Below are positions 48,589-61,068 of a DNA stretch of 64,000 bases, in pieces (the first letter of the stretch is position 1; every line of letters begins with the position of its first letter). The notes under the pieces are model-generated. The model saw nothing but the letters and a program-made list of their open reading frames with translations, was not told where the DNA came from and ran no database searches. Source of the DNA: Paragyromitra xinjiangensis (Eukaryota; Ascomycota; Pezizomycetes; Pezizales; Discinaceae); contig JBCAMK010000001.1 of the NCBI GenBank assembly GCA_038503065.1, positions 2,232,001 through 2,296,000 on the forward strand. The letters run 5' to 3'. The position numbers were made by a program, and so were the translations under genes.

Positions 48589-51310
48589 TCAACCTTCACT
48601 ACTGTGATCCTTCCTCCTGCTCCTCCAGCTCTTGACCTTCTTGAAAAAGCTTGAAGGGCGACGTTCAACCGTATTGGTAACTACAACATTTGTCGGTCCG
48701 TAGCATGTTTTTGTGCATGAATGGTCACTCGAATCTCCAAGATCTGGAGGGGAGGACCTCGGTCGATCTAAAACAGTCGGCTCGGTTGTTTTCTGGGCTG
48801 ATAAGTGCTCGGAGGAGTGCTGATAGGTTGGCCTTTTCTCACCAGAAGGTTTAAGTGCGTTGCCGTTCGCTTGCTTCGGTTGCGTTACAACGACTGTGAG
48901 TTTAGCTTGGTCACTTGACTCTTTAGTCAACGATTGCTGAACTGCGAGTACTGATTTCTGTGGATCAACTCGGGATGATACACGACTGTAAACATGATGA
49001 TCAGACTCCATTAAAACAGGTCCTAGTACAGATTGCTGATGCGTAGTTGAGTTGTTTCTTGGTTTATCAAAATCTGTAGAACCTCCGTTCCTGTTGGCAC
49101 CTTCTTGCGAACCTTGCGCATTTGTAGTGAGAAAAGGCCTAGAAGCACTCCCATCCATCCTGCCATCTGGTTGAGGAGTGAACTGATCGATCTTCGCCTG
49201 CCACTTGGATTTGTTTTCTTTCAATACCTTCACGCTGAATTGCATTTCTGGCAGAACGTCGGACAACTGTTGGAACAAAGGTACTGCAAAAAGGCTCATG
49301 AATCCCACTTGTGACCTTGCAAGTGCAAGCACAGACCCGGTGACTGGTGGGACAACAAGTGATGTGGGTATTCTGAGATCAGTTTCCATGGAAGCTTGTC
49401 TTGAGAACTCATCAATCAAGATGGTAGCCCACTGCGCTGAACATTCATGAACCCGGGCCTTTGTAGTTAGTACCGGTAGAACACGAATAGAAATATGAAA
49501 TTCCACTAACCACGTTGCTAATATCTGCGCACTTTATCAAAAGAGCACAGATCAAGGTTTTATGCTCGCCGACAACCTTATCATCCCAAGAACCCGACCC
49601 GCCATCTTCCTCGATTTTTTTCTTCATTTTCTCTAACCTCCCCATATATTCAAAATGCAGGCCCATATCTGTTGCTAGTATCATGTCGATCATTGCCTTT
49701 CTCATGTCGAGGCACTTCGGCCAATATTTCCTCAGAACCTGCGAGAAAGCAGCGCAATGGAAAGACTCGAGTACAGATCGGTCGTTATAAACTTGCGCAA
49801 GCGGGGCCTTAAGCGTGACTAAGAACGCATTGTTGACACCAGGATGGCCGACATCATGACCAACGGCAACTACAAGCAGGGTGAGAGCATCTAATGGTGT
49901 AAGAATATGACTCAATGACTTTTGAGGTCCTCGAATAACTGGGCCATCCCCATGGTGATATACTGGAAGAGCCTCAAGCCGTAATAAGAAGTAGAATACT
50001 GCCTGAAGGACGTCTACGACGTGCCTAAAGTTGTGATAAGGGACCTTCGGGTTGTACGCAGCTCGACTTGCAGTTAAGAAGTCCATGATTTTATCTAAGC
50101 CAATGATTACTTAGTGATCACACTTTTATATCATTAGGGAAAAAAGCCTACCAGAAGAGAGCCGGAATTCCTCGACCTCAGGCATCTGTAGAGCGTGTTC
50201 GAGCATCAACAGGGCGCAATAAACAAGCTCTTCATCTGTGAAGTCATGCGCTGAGAAGCACCAACTACCGATAGATCGCTTGATCACTTCTACGCGATTA
50301 GAAGGTATTCTTGGTTGACTAAGTAAGGTGAGCCAGCGTTCGAAGGCCGTAGGGAACTTTGGAGAGCATACTTCCCACGGTGAACGAACACCGTCTTTTT
50401 CGGTTTGCAAATGTCCATCATTAGTTCCGATACCCTAGTAATTATTAGTAAATGAATACCCCGCAAGAAACTTTATCTAAGTTGGACAAACATCTTTTCC
50501 CTTAAATAAGCATATTCACTTGCTTCTCGTGCAGGCTTTTGCTCATCAACGCGTTCGTCAACACCAACCCAGGAAACCTTTCTTGACTTTTGTACATTCC
50601 TTCTGGCGCGATGGCAATGCACATATAATGTTTTAGCCTTATCTTTCGGGATAGGACTCATCAAGACATCCACAGCTCCATAGTCGATGCACTCTAGTTC
50701 ACGCCCCTCAAAGAGATGCTGCTTTTCATTCCCCCAAAATGGTTGCCCATTAGATAACCCGTTGATAACAGAACCATCGCGATTAGTTAAGAATGCTACG
50801 GGAACCACTAGGCCCGACATGCGTCTGTTATCAACCTCGATGCATATGAACTTAAGGAGAGGAAGACCATAAAGCATATCAACATGACCAGGAGCTACTC
50901 CAGAATCGTGACTTCCTTCGTGGCTTATTTCTTCCCCGGGTTGGGGCTCCCATGGGATATCTAGCAGGACCAGGGTGGGTGTTGGGTCGTTCTTATCTAG
51001 ATCAGAAAGTAGTGATATACATGAGGGACCGGAGATACAAATAGAAACTAGGGCAGAAAATCAGTCAAATGGTTTCTTTTAAACATCAAAAGCTTGCTCA
51101 TGAGGCATAACTACCAGAACTGAAGACCGAGAGCAAGCACTGTAGGTTCTGTATCACTTCCTCGTGTTCCTCTTGAACACCATCACTCCCATCATAAGAC
51201 TCCGGTCCTGAAGAGATTGGTGATGGTAAAAAATCCTCTCGATGCTGTACCCTATCCTGTCGAGCCCGACGATCAACATAAACGACGTTGTATTCCGTTG
51301 GGTACATCAT
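48589..51310 (-). CDS. PDE2: High-affinity 3',5'-cyclic-nucleotide phosphodiesterase (PDE2 class)
   Basis: Five exons: 51115-51310, 50488-51047, 50152-50434, 49511-50094 and 48589-49458, 830 residues. Introns are 67, 53, 57 and 52 bp. The enzyme hydrolyses cAMP to AMP and damps PKA signalling. The catalytic HD domain carries HNFRH (about 367-371), GHDVGHPGVNN (425-435) and KCADISN (534-540), the metal-binding set of class I PDEs. The N-terminal third has MYPTEYNVVYVDRRA at the start and the segment VLMSPIPKDKAK, as in fungal PDE2. After the catalytic domain (to about residue 635) there is a Ser/Thr/Gln-rich tail of nearly 200 residues ending in a basic patch (WRSRRKDH), probably disordered. 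ATG 51310 is the first ATG in frame; upstream the frame continues only to a GTG. The exon 2/exon 3 junction (donor GTCCAA at 50487) is the least certain; the phase adds up but the donor is weak. Confidence 0.9.
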
Positions 51311-54300
51311 AGCGGGGGGGTGCGACACAGAAATGACCGCCGGCGCAGCTGATGACCGAAACTAATGCCTAGCTGACCACCTTTGTCCGTCTGTAAAGTG
51401 CCTCAGAGAACACAACACAACAGCCGCAAGATGCGGTACCAATGGACTACTGTCAAGGTGGTAGGAAAAGAACGGATGCCGCACGCAGCAAGCGGCAGAA
51501 GAGCAGCAGGACCTGGAAGGAGGCGACCGTAGCGATAGATTCGCTCAGGGTAGGAGGGAACGGGCGATAGCGGGTGAGGTGATGAATGGGAGCAGGAGGG
51601 AAGGCAGCAGGATGAAGTTGAAGCAAGAAAGAGACGGATGGTAAGGGATCTAATGCAGCGAAGAGAGCTGGCTAGTCGTCAATTGGAGACACCACCAGAG
51701 ACAAGAGCAGAAGCGAGACGTTCGTGATTGTGGGCCCAAGGTCAATGCGTAACAACGAACAGACTCGCGAGACTGAACGACAGTTCCCCAGCAGCAACCC
51801 GAAACTCGAGACTCGAAAACTGGCCGGCTGACTGACTGACTGACTGACTGTTCACCAGGTAGCTTGATTGCTTGTTAGTTAGTAATGAAGAGGGAATAAA
51901 CAATCGGACGTAAATCCCCGGCGAAAGCGAAAGCGGCAGTGTGGGAGTGGCAGCAAGCAAGTGGCAGATCGTCTGTGTGTTATGAGCGGGTGTTAAAGGT
52001 CGTGTGGTTTACAGCGAACAGCACAGACAAGGACGACCGAGGAAAGAGGCGGCAGTGTCGTCGGTGTGGGTGTGTCGGAGCGAGTTTACATAGGGGGAAT
52101 AGAAGAATGGATAGAAGGGAGGGAAGTGGAGGGGGAAGCAGGACCAGGGGAAGGATGCTTGCTCTGTGGTGGTGATGATGTGGTTGGCTGAATAGGCTGT
52201 CCTTGGGAAGGGGGCAGCGCGAGCGTGAAATGGAAGATCGCGAAAACTTCTGGAAGCCTGGAAAGAGACTTGGTGTTGCGAACCAGAAGCTTATGCACGT
52301 CTCCACCACTTGCCCCCGATCAACGGTGAACAGCCAGAGATCCTGACAGCGGCCAACGACAACAACTACGACGACACGGTAGGACTATGGTGGTAATGGT
52401 AACTGGAATCGTCTTATTCTGCTTCGCTACTCTATTCTTGCTGTTTCTACTGACGAGATTCTTACAAGATTCTCCCTGACTATACTGCATGAATGCTGTT
52501 TACTCCTTCCCCAGCGGAGATAAACTTCCCTAACTTTAAAACTCGGTCTTGCTCACCACGACACAGCAACCGCGAGGACAATCCGCGGCCATAGAAACAA
52601 ATAAGTCGCCTAACTTATTCATATTATTGCCGCTTTCATCCAAAAGGCCACAGACACTTCCCTGTCTCTCACATCGCCCAATCAATGCCCAGGCCGTTTG
52701 GCAACTTGTGACATCCCCGTCGCTGCGGCGCCAATCGCTCACAAAAACAAGAGATGCAGGTTCCTGCATGCCCGTCAGCTTAAGCCAATGGTTCACGATT
52801 ATGATGGGGCTGTCTGTGACCACCAGCCGCGCCTCGACGAGCAAGAATCTTGTTCCCTGAACCCTGCAAGAGTACTGGTCAAATCTTTGACTTACCTGGG
52901 ATGGTGGCTCTTGTCCTGACTCTTATTCGCAAACGTAAAAGAGACAAACTGAAGGAATAAAAAACAAAGAAGTCAAATCGGATAACAATTTTCTTGGGCG
53001 TCTATCTGCAAGCAAAAGTCTCGAGTGTCTTCAAAGGTTTATTTTTATATTTCCTAATGATAGTGCAACCTTTGGTCCATCTCCGCGTTAAGAAGCTCTT
53101 CACCCCCTGTTCCCAGCGCCTCCACGGGATTTTCGATTCGCCAGAAAAAAAAGCTCTTCATTTATCCCGTTGTGACGTGCTCCACGGTACCTTCCCGGCT
53201 GTGACTACCCGTTATCTCGAAGCGCCCCTTATGGAAGGCTTCTAGAATGACGCCCCTGGACGCCTTAAACTTCCCGGATCCAAGACACTGAGCTGCTTAT
53301 CCAAAACAGACTAAGCCAAATATCCGCGGGCGTCAGTGGCTGTTCCGTTATGGATTTGGCTGGACCTAGGTCTCGTTCGGATTCGAATACTTGGAGTCTT
53401 CTCCGTGGGAGCCACCGGAGCTTATTTGGCCTTCTAGAACTCAGAACGATAAAAAGGTTGAAGTGTTTGCCGACTCGATGTTGGCGAAATCATAGTGGCC
53501 AGTAATCAAATCTCCGAGCTTTCCTCGCGTTTTATCGCCACACGCATCCTCGCTAAACTTAACCTTTGGTCCAATCGATAGATGTCGTATTCCTTCCTTT
53601 TCGAGAAGGTTTGTTTTTGCCCTTACCCTTGCAAAGGAGCATGCTTCCGCGCCCCGGGGCGGGGCTTGTTTCGCTCGCGGCTCCTTTCACGATCTTCGCT
53701 GGTACGAATCTTCCCAAGGTTCGTTAGCGCAGCTTGAGCTTTACCGTAGTTAACCTGGTCATCGTTTTTCGGCGACCCCGAAAACTCAGATGTTTTGTTA
53801 CGAATTTTAGGCCCCCTTCCCCCAAAAGTCGCAACATCCCAAAATTCAGGCTGAGATTGTTTCTTACGTAGTTAAACTTTTACCCGTTGATGAGGCCAAA
53901 GAAGGAATAAAACAGCGAAAATGCACCGCTTGTCTGTAACGCAACATACCTATTCTCGAAATCTATCCAGTACGCATGCACACAAGACAATCTACCTTAA
54001 TAGATCTCTCAAAAGAAACAGAAAAAGAATATGAGCTGCAAAATGACACCGCCTTTCTATGTGTACGATACATCACCGAAAATGACGTACTCATATGTAC
54101 CTAGGCGCATTCCGCATCTATTCCGCATCGAGACCCTGAAATTACAATCGGAAAAATGTCAACATATACGTGCTAGTAAGCGCAGCTACTCCAGGTGCTC
54201 ACAGAATGTGATTATCGGTCCGTATTCCCGACAACCTGGCGGGAATCTCGACATATTTTTCCTCGAGTCGGACACGGAGAAACAAAAACCGCATACGGGA

Positions 54301-57300
54301 GGTTATTCATCAATATCAGATGAGGCATCAGGATACAAAGCCGTAATATCGCAGGCTAAGTAGCTGTCAGATCTATTAGATGTGGTTAAAAGCTGATGGA
54401 TATTTTTTTGCTAGGTGTTCCCGAACCAGTTCTGCAGACATCCCGGGTTTTGATACTTGACGTGAACGCACGTACGCATGCACCATGGCCCATGGAACAT
54501 TTGCAGATAGTTTTCGGAAACACCCGTAGGTCAATAGGGTCACGGAGCCAGGAACCCGGCTCTGTCACTGTCCTAGGTTCCTAACAACTTTTCGGTGTGG
54601 ATTTTCCCCGGAGGATGGCGCCTAGTAGTCCGGATGCTCCTTATATTTGGAGTGGGGCGCAGATATGCCCGTTCCGCTTTGTCTCGCCCTTATCCTTCTT
54701 CATCCCCAACTTGCATTTTTCGACCTCGATTCCTTTTTTCTCGTCATATTTCATTTTCTAAATTAGGAAGTGCCGCCACCGCATCATAGATCACTCGAGC
54801 TGGAGCTCAGGTCTGAACTCGGGAATCTGGGGCCATTTAGAGCAGAGTATACATAGTTAAACCTCAAATTTACGCCTCTCTGTCCGCATTTAGGAAATTT
54901 TCTGTCACGCAGCCAACAACCAGAGGCTTTCCCTTGTACGAAGCGGGGGCGGTCAATCCAGAGCTTTCCCCAATTGGTACAAGCTACGTTTTGAAAAAGG
55001 ATAGTCGATTTAGGTGTGGGGCAGATAGGAAATGGAGAAGATCGCCACACTTACTCGTAGGTGACCTGAACAAACAAAATTATACTAGACAGCCCATACC
55101 CACCAGCTGGGACGGAACTTCCTACTGGTGAAGTGAGCGAAAGTTAAACCGGAACCGGACATCGCCGACTTATATCCCTGCGTGACTTAGATATCGGATG
55201 TGTTGGTAACGGTAAGGACAAGGGAAGATGCATTACTATCGTGACAAACATCAAACTTGAGATGATTGTCAACGAAAAATGCTTCCTCACCGCTAGCTGA
55301 ATACGAGCGATTTGAGAGATCTCTAGCACGAGAAAGAAGCAAGCAAAGCTTAAATTTCATGCCGTAAGCAACGATCAAACCTGGGTCGCGATGGATTGCG
55401 AAAGGCAAGACGTAATCCGAGACTTTACGTCACGGTGCTGTGTTACCAAGACCCACTTGAATATATGGCGGTCAGTAGACACTACATTTTGAATGCTTAA
55501 AGAGGACAGTTGAGGCTCACAAATAAGCATGCTCATATACCTCCTTACTCCTGCATCTGCTCAATCTAACACAACTGCCGTCCTTGCCCCCCACAGGGTC
55601 TAAACAGTCCACACGGTCAAAAGGCCTACTCTATGTATGCATGCGGCCGGGCATGTTTCCTTCTTGGGCTTTCCTCGAAAATTACCTGCTTTCGGTACCT
55701 AATAACTACTCGATAGATAACCTTTTGTAGTGACTTCGGTTCTTTCAAGTAGCGGCATTCTATCTTAGTGAGGTTCCGAGGGGATCCCTACGAGTTCTCA
55801 AGGAGATGGGCTTCATCATCAATACCCCTACCTTGACAAATCGGGATTCGGGTGCTAAAGAAGCTTCTAAGTATTGGACTTTTCATTAGGTTGCTCACAA
55901 TTATATTACTTTATAGCTATGTCAACAAGGGGCTTCCTTGATATCAAGCCAAGCGAAAGAGATAACCAATACCCACGGCCCGTCTCCTACGATGATTTCG
56001 CGGTTGCATATTTGAATATCACTGAATCTGTTACCCTCTTGACATGCATCGGTACCCCGGATTATGGTTCTACTTAGTTCATTTGAGTTTTGATGAGGTT
56101 AGAGGATAATTAAATTGCGAAAGATATTCTACTAGGATTTCGTTATGAGTGCTGAGCTTTGACCTTCATGACTTTTCCCGATTTCCGTTGGGCTTCGGAT
56201 ATAGATTATCTGCCTTGGTTTCTAACTTTGGTCTAAATAAATTAATATGAGCATAATAGCTATAGTATATCTAAAATATGAGTATTCCATGGATACAGTT
56301 TCTTGGATAAGCGAGATATTTGGTACCAAATCGAGCAGAAACAGTACCTATCGGTATCTAGGCCACCCAAGCCCGATAGAATGGAATGCTCAAAATTGCA
56401 AAAATTCAGCCAAAGGATTTCATTTTTCCTTGAACCCGAAGTTATACATGCGAATGGTTTTGGTTAGTTCGTTCCTTGAATTGGGTTACAAGCTCAGCTA
56501 TCTTCAATTTGTCCATATCGCTCATATGCAGTTCTGCCTAGCTTCCTTGAGGTCATAGGTTGGTTTCGACATTAGCGAATCCCAAGCTAATCTGCGCTGG
56601 CGTCTTTCGTGCGGGGAAATTGATCTAGGAAGCAAGGACCTATAACCCAAATTCTGGGACAAATTCAACGCTCGATAACCACGATACTCGATCGATCACT
56701 GAATTCATTTCCTGACCGATATCGACACGTCTTTCTTAAAAAGTTCTTCCTCTAATCACTTCTAAATACGTTTGCGATGTTCCTTTCGTTTTGAGGTAAG
56801 ACTTGAAATACCCAATATCTTCCCCGCTCGATATCACCATATACCGTGCCGTCTCGGTACATTTGAAAGGGAAAGCTATCATCGCTAGCTCTTGATCCCC
56901 TAAATACCCAGAAAGAATTCAAAGGAACTTACCGCTGCATACGCACACACCACGGCCCGTTCATCTGAAACTACTCCACTCTCAACGTGCATGGTAAGTT
57001 CCGAGGAAGTGGAGTATTCTAACCCAATCTCGTACTACCTTGGGGAGTAACGTCCTATCGCACATTTTATATAGCACCACTTTTATGATGGATATATTAG
57101 GTTAGTAAATATTTATGATTAGTGAATGCACGCCACATAGCTAGGACATGCTTGCCCTGGTAAATTATTAGTACGCCTCTATGCGGCGTATAGATCACTG
57201 CACAGGCCCACAATCTGTCTGTCTTTGACCTCACTTCAATGACCCCTGGGCTGTTGTGGTGATTTGAATTTTTGGGGGTAAGCTGGTCTTGACCTAGCAT

Positions 57301-57940
57301 ACGTAGGTTGAAAACCCTTTCTCGCGGCGGCCCGCAGAGTCTGAAGCCTGCGTTGAGGATCATGATCGACGAATACCGAGACATAGGAGTTGGCTACGGC
57401 ATTAGCTTTGTACTTCCTCAGCAAAAACCTGGATCCCCCCATGATGCACAGTATCGCTTCCTCGGAATGAAAGATGTTCCTAGGTTGTTAGGGTTTCGGT
57501 ACTTCAAAAGTAAGCCAAGAAACTAGCATTTCCATCGTTTTCATAATAGAACTACGAGTAGTGTGCTACCGAGCCTAAAACTAGCGGGTTGGCTATTCAG
57601 CCTGAACGTTTCATGGGAATGCCCATGGCCGTTTTCAATTTTTTTATTTTTCTAAGAAAAAGGTCATCGAGCCCGGAGAATAGTCCAGAGGGTATATCTA
57701 AGCGGTTTAATGAGGAGTCTAGCTTTTTTTTTGAAAACTAGTACAACCAATGCCAATATCCGGAAAAGAGCCCAAGAACCCGATTCAGGATCAGCGTGTT
57801 CAGATGTTAGGCTTACAGGTCGGTTCATTCGTGGAGCTAAGCAACCTCGCCGCAGCCAACGAAGTAATCGGTGCGTGGCGCTATAATCATCTTCTTTCAT
57901 GAATTCTCACTCGGCTAGTCTTGGTATAGGGGTAATGATG
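51311..57940. other. 6.6-kb region without a recognisable gene
   Basis: The first part (to about 52400) is purine-rich on the plus strand, i.e. a pyrimidine-rich promoter/leader for the minus-strand phosphodiesterase, and holds a CTGA microsatellite. Beyond about 52500 only short frames are found. Sequence from about 53900 onward is AT-rich with stops in all frames. Confidence 0.4.
51828..51850. repeat. CTGA tetranucleotide microsatellite
   Basis: About six CTGA units. It lies about 520 bp upstream of the phosphodiesterase start codon, in its probable leader or promoter. Confidence 0.85.
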
Positions 57941-57995
57941 TTGATTGATTGGTTTTTCATACACGCATCCGGCCCTAAAGCTATGGCGGCACACG
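57941..57995. repeat. Dispersed repeat copy 1
   Basis: GATT-type tandem units (57941-57951) followed by a 39-bp block starting TTCATACACGCATCC (57956-57994). The block matches copy 2 at 59204-59242 in 36 of 39 positions; two of the three differences are G/A. It may be the end of a degraded transposable element, perhaps the 3' end of a non-LTR element with a short tandem tail. Confidence 0.7.
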
Positions 57996-59174
57996 AGGTA
58001 ATGGTGTTACTGGATAGATACATCTTTCATTAGGCATAACGACTGTTGCGGCAACGGAAGAAAAAGCTCCATACACGTGAAATTTCTTACCCTATAGAGT
58101 TAATGCTCCTATCGAGGTTGCTTCCCCTGTAGAAGAATTTTCTTATGTAAACATTGTAGGGTAAAATATGCGCATATGCTGTTGGGGATACAAAGCTAGT
58201 GGGAGCGATCTCATTTTGAGATTCTGCCCTTAGGTTCTTGGAGATGTAGTCTTTCAAGGTTATCGTTAGCTGAGACTACGATACATCTACCGAGACAAAC
58301 ATGTTCATACTTGAGACTTAGGTCATGCATTAATCACGAGTGTTTTATTCGGTATTATATATGTGGCTGGGGCCGTACAGATATGTTAGCACTAAGGAAG
58401 GGGGAAGAAAAGAAAAAAGGGCGCAAATATACGGATCAGTTACTCATTCCTTTTATGGTTTAGGAGTGCAGTTGCCGTGTAATCCTTGGAGCTGTGTATA
58501 CGTATATCTCCGAGTATCGAAGTCGTTATGTGGGGAGGCCAAAGCTAAGCCTAAAAACATATGGGCGTAAGTGAAAGGGATCGTTATAAAAAGTTGGTGA
58601 CTTTTTGCCGCTAGGTGTTATAGAAAAAATGGGGGCATCTTTATCTTCGGTTTGGACAGCACCCCGCAACTCTGAAGTCACATAGTATCACTCGATAGTT
58701 TGGGTTTAATTTTGGAGATATATATGCTTCCTAATGCAGTTTGACGTAGCTACCCCGTATTGTCTATACGACTCCTTGGCTTACTTAGGGCTTTAGCTTG
58801 TTGGTAGACTTAATAATGAAGAATATAGTGGAGCTTCCCTTACTGACCGGATCGTTGCATATGCATAGGAGATTTTCGCCTCTAGTCGAGAAAGCAGGAA
58901 TCTTCGGCACCTATTTACGCGAGCTCATCTAGACACGAGACACAGGATCCTATCCAGCTGCCCAACCGTGCTATGCTATCACCCAACCAAAGAAGCTCAC
59001 TAGTACTACCTATAGCTGGAATTCTGGCGGTACGGAGACTAATGTGAACCTTTGTGTAATATAATTCGGATTTAGAGTGTAGCTCTGAAGGGTTTTTGTG
59101 TGTGTAGCGATTCTATTTGCTTTGGTGGACGAATTAACTGAGTGAGTTTTGGCAACGTTGCCTAAATGTTTGGT
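57996..59174. other. Sequence between the two direct-repeat copies
   Basis: About 1.2 kb of AT-rich sequence with no recognisable coding. It may be the interior of a decayed element bounded by the repeat copies, or unrelated sequence between two insertions. Confidence 0.3.
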
Positions 59175-59244
59175 CATTGATTGATTGATCGATCGATTGA
59201 TAATTCATACACGCATCCAGCCCTTAAGCTATGGCGACACACTA
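59175..59244. repeat. Dispersed repeat copy 2
   Basis: A GATT/GATC tandem stretch (59177-59202) followed by the 39-bp block at 59204-59242, in the same orientation as copy 1. The tandem tract is longer here than in copy 1. Confidence 0.7.
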
Positions 59245-61068
59245 AATAATTTACAAAAGAACCAAATAAACTATCCAAAACACAAATGGTGGGTGCTTGA
59301 AGCGTAAACAGCAACTGATGAAATGAAACCTTACAACACACCGAGCAACTTGATAAGACGTCTCTATGGTTGTGAGATTTTTCGGTGGCTTTCTGCTTTT
59401 ACTTGTTCAGTTTTTTGGGCTCTGTGGGGTCTCGTGGGCCGTTGTTTACTTAGTTACGCTGCTCCATGTGTCTAGATCTCAAGTATCTAGTGTTCATCTG
59501 ACTATCTGGGTTATACATCCAGGTCAGGAGGATGGGCAAAGGGATAATCCATGTGATCTTAGGTCTGGGGGAGGGCTTGAATCAAAGGCTCTGGCTAATT
59601 TGAGTACTAACGCGACATTATTCTGTCATTTAGCTAGAGAGAATATAGAAGACTATGGGGACTTATTATGATATCAGTACCCTCTAATTGTACAAATCTG
59701 GCCGTTTCTATAACACCGACCCGACGAATTCCTCCCCCTTTACTCACCCACCCACCATCACCCAGCCTCAATATTTCACTGGGTATATACTGTAGTTATT
59801 GCCTCAAGTGGCCCCCATATGGCTAAAATGGGATGGAAGATGGCCTTTTTTTTTGGTCTTAGCTCTTCCTAGCCCTTTATTTTTTGTGGAGGGCCAATGT
59901 ATCAACATCTCTGCAAAGATTTTGACCTGCTAGCGAATGGGTTGATATATTGCGCAAGAGCTATATATGAGGCTGGTCCATGGGGTTAAGAAGTGCTAAA
60001 TAGAGACTCGAATTATAACTACCTTGGCTGACATTTCCGAAAAATTGAGGAATAAGATCTATTTACTAGTGTGGAAGGCTTTCCAAACTGTTAAAAGTCT
60101 CTTGAGGCCAAGGGTTTAGAATCGTGGTTACTAATACTTACCTTTGGCCAACGATTCGTGGTGGTTTGGCCTAGAGATCGGGTGTGCTTTACTATTTAGC
60201 TTTCTAGGCCATAATGTCGATGGGAACCTTCAATGTGACATGATATTTTTACTACTCCACCAAATACCACCTGTACTTTAGCCCGAATGCGAGCACGACA
60301 CATAATGCCACTAAATACATCTAAACCCTTTAGCTACACTGTTTCCCACCCGCATCTAAAACGCACCACGCTTCCTCATGTCAAGTTCTAATAATCAGTC
60401 CACAGTTAACTCGGAACTTCCACCGCCCACTCTTTATAAAGCAGTAGAACGATAGCACAGGCACCTGAGATTGAGAAATGTTGCTGGCGGAACGGAATAT
60501 GACAAAGAGCTATTGCTCTTTTACTTCCCTCCGTACATGCTATTTTGTGACATTATCTGCTGCTCTGTACAACAGCCCTGGCTCAAATGCTTCTCCCGAT
60601 TCTACCCTTTGATGAACTTAACTTATACAAAAGTAAATGGGAAAATCACACATTTATTCAAAAGACCCTTCCTCCCACTTCTATCGGTCTCTCGCTCCTC
60701 TGTCACCAAAAACAACTGCATGTCTTTTTTCGTGAACCAGCATTACTATCCCTCTTCTGAAACGAAACGAACTCCCCAGGTCCGTGGTCAAGAAAAGGCT
60801 AAAAGAAAAACGGAAGAAAGAAAAGCCACAAAAGTAGTAGTAAGTTCAAAAAGTGATGTTAGAAAAAAAGTTACTTTTCTCGCCACGCTCTCAAGAAATA
60901 AAACTCATACAAAAACATTCATATCCACAGAAGTGGGACAATAGAAAAGGCAAAACAACAACGTAGAGAACCGAAATCTCAAAGATATAAAACGACAATA
61001 CTGTCAGCTGAAGCAAACAAGAAAAGATAAAATTGAGGTTATCCTCTCCGAGCCATGCCCTACACCAA
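59245..61068. other. Vts1 3' flank and gene-poor sequence
   Basis: No gene supported. The 157-codon frame at 60471-60944 is Lys/Thr-rich at its end, lies just downstream of the minus-strand VTS1 stop and resembles 3' UTR sequence read on the other strand. Confidence 0.4.

Noticed and set aside
60471..60944. 157-codon plus-strand frame
   Set aside because: Lies just downstream of VTS1 on the opposite strand, Lys-rich from A-rich sequence, no domain.
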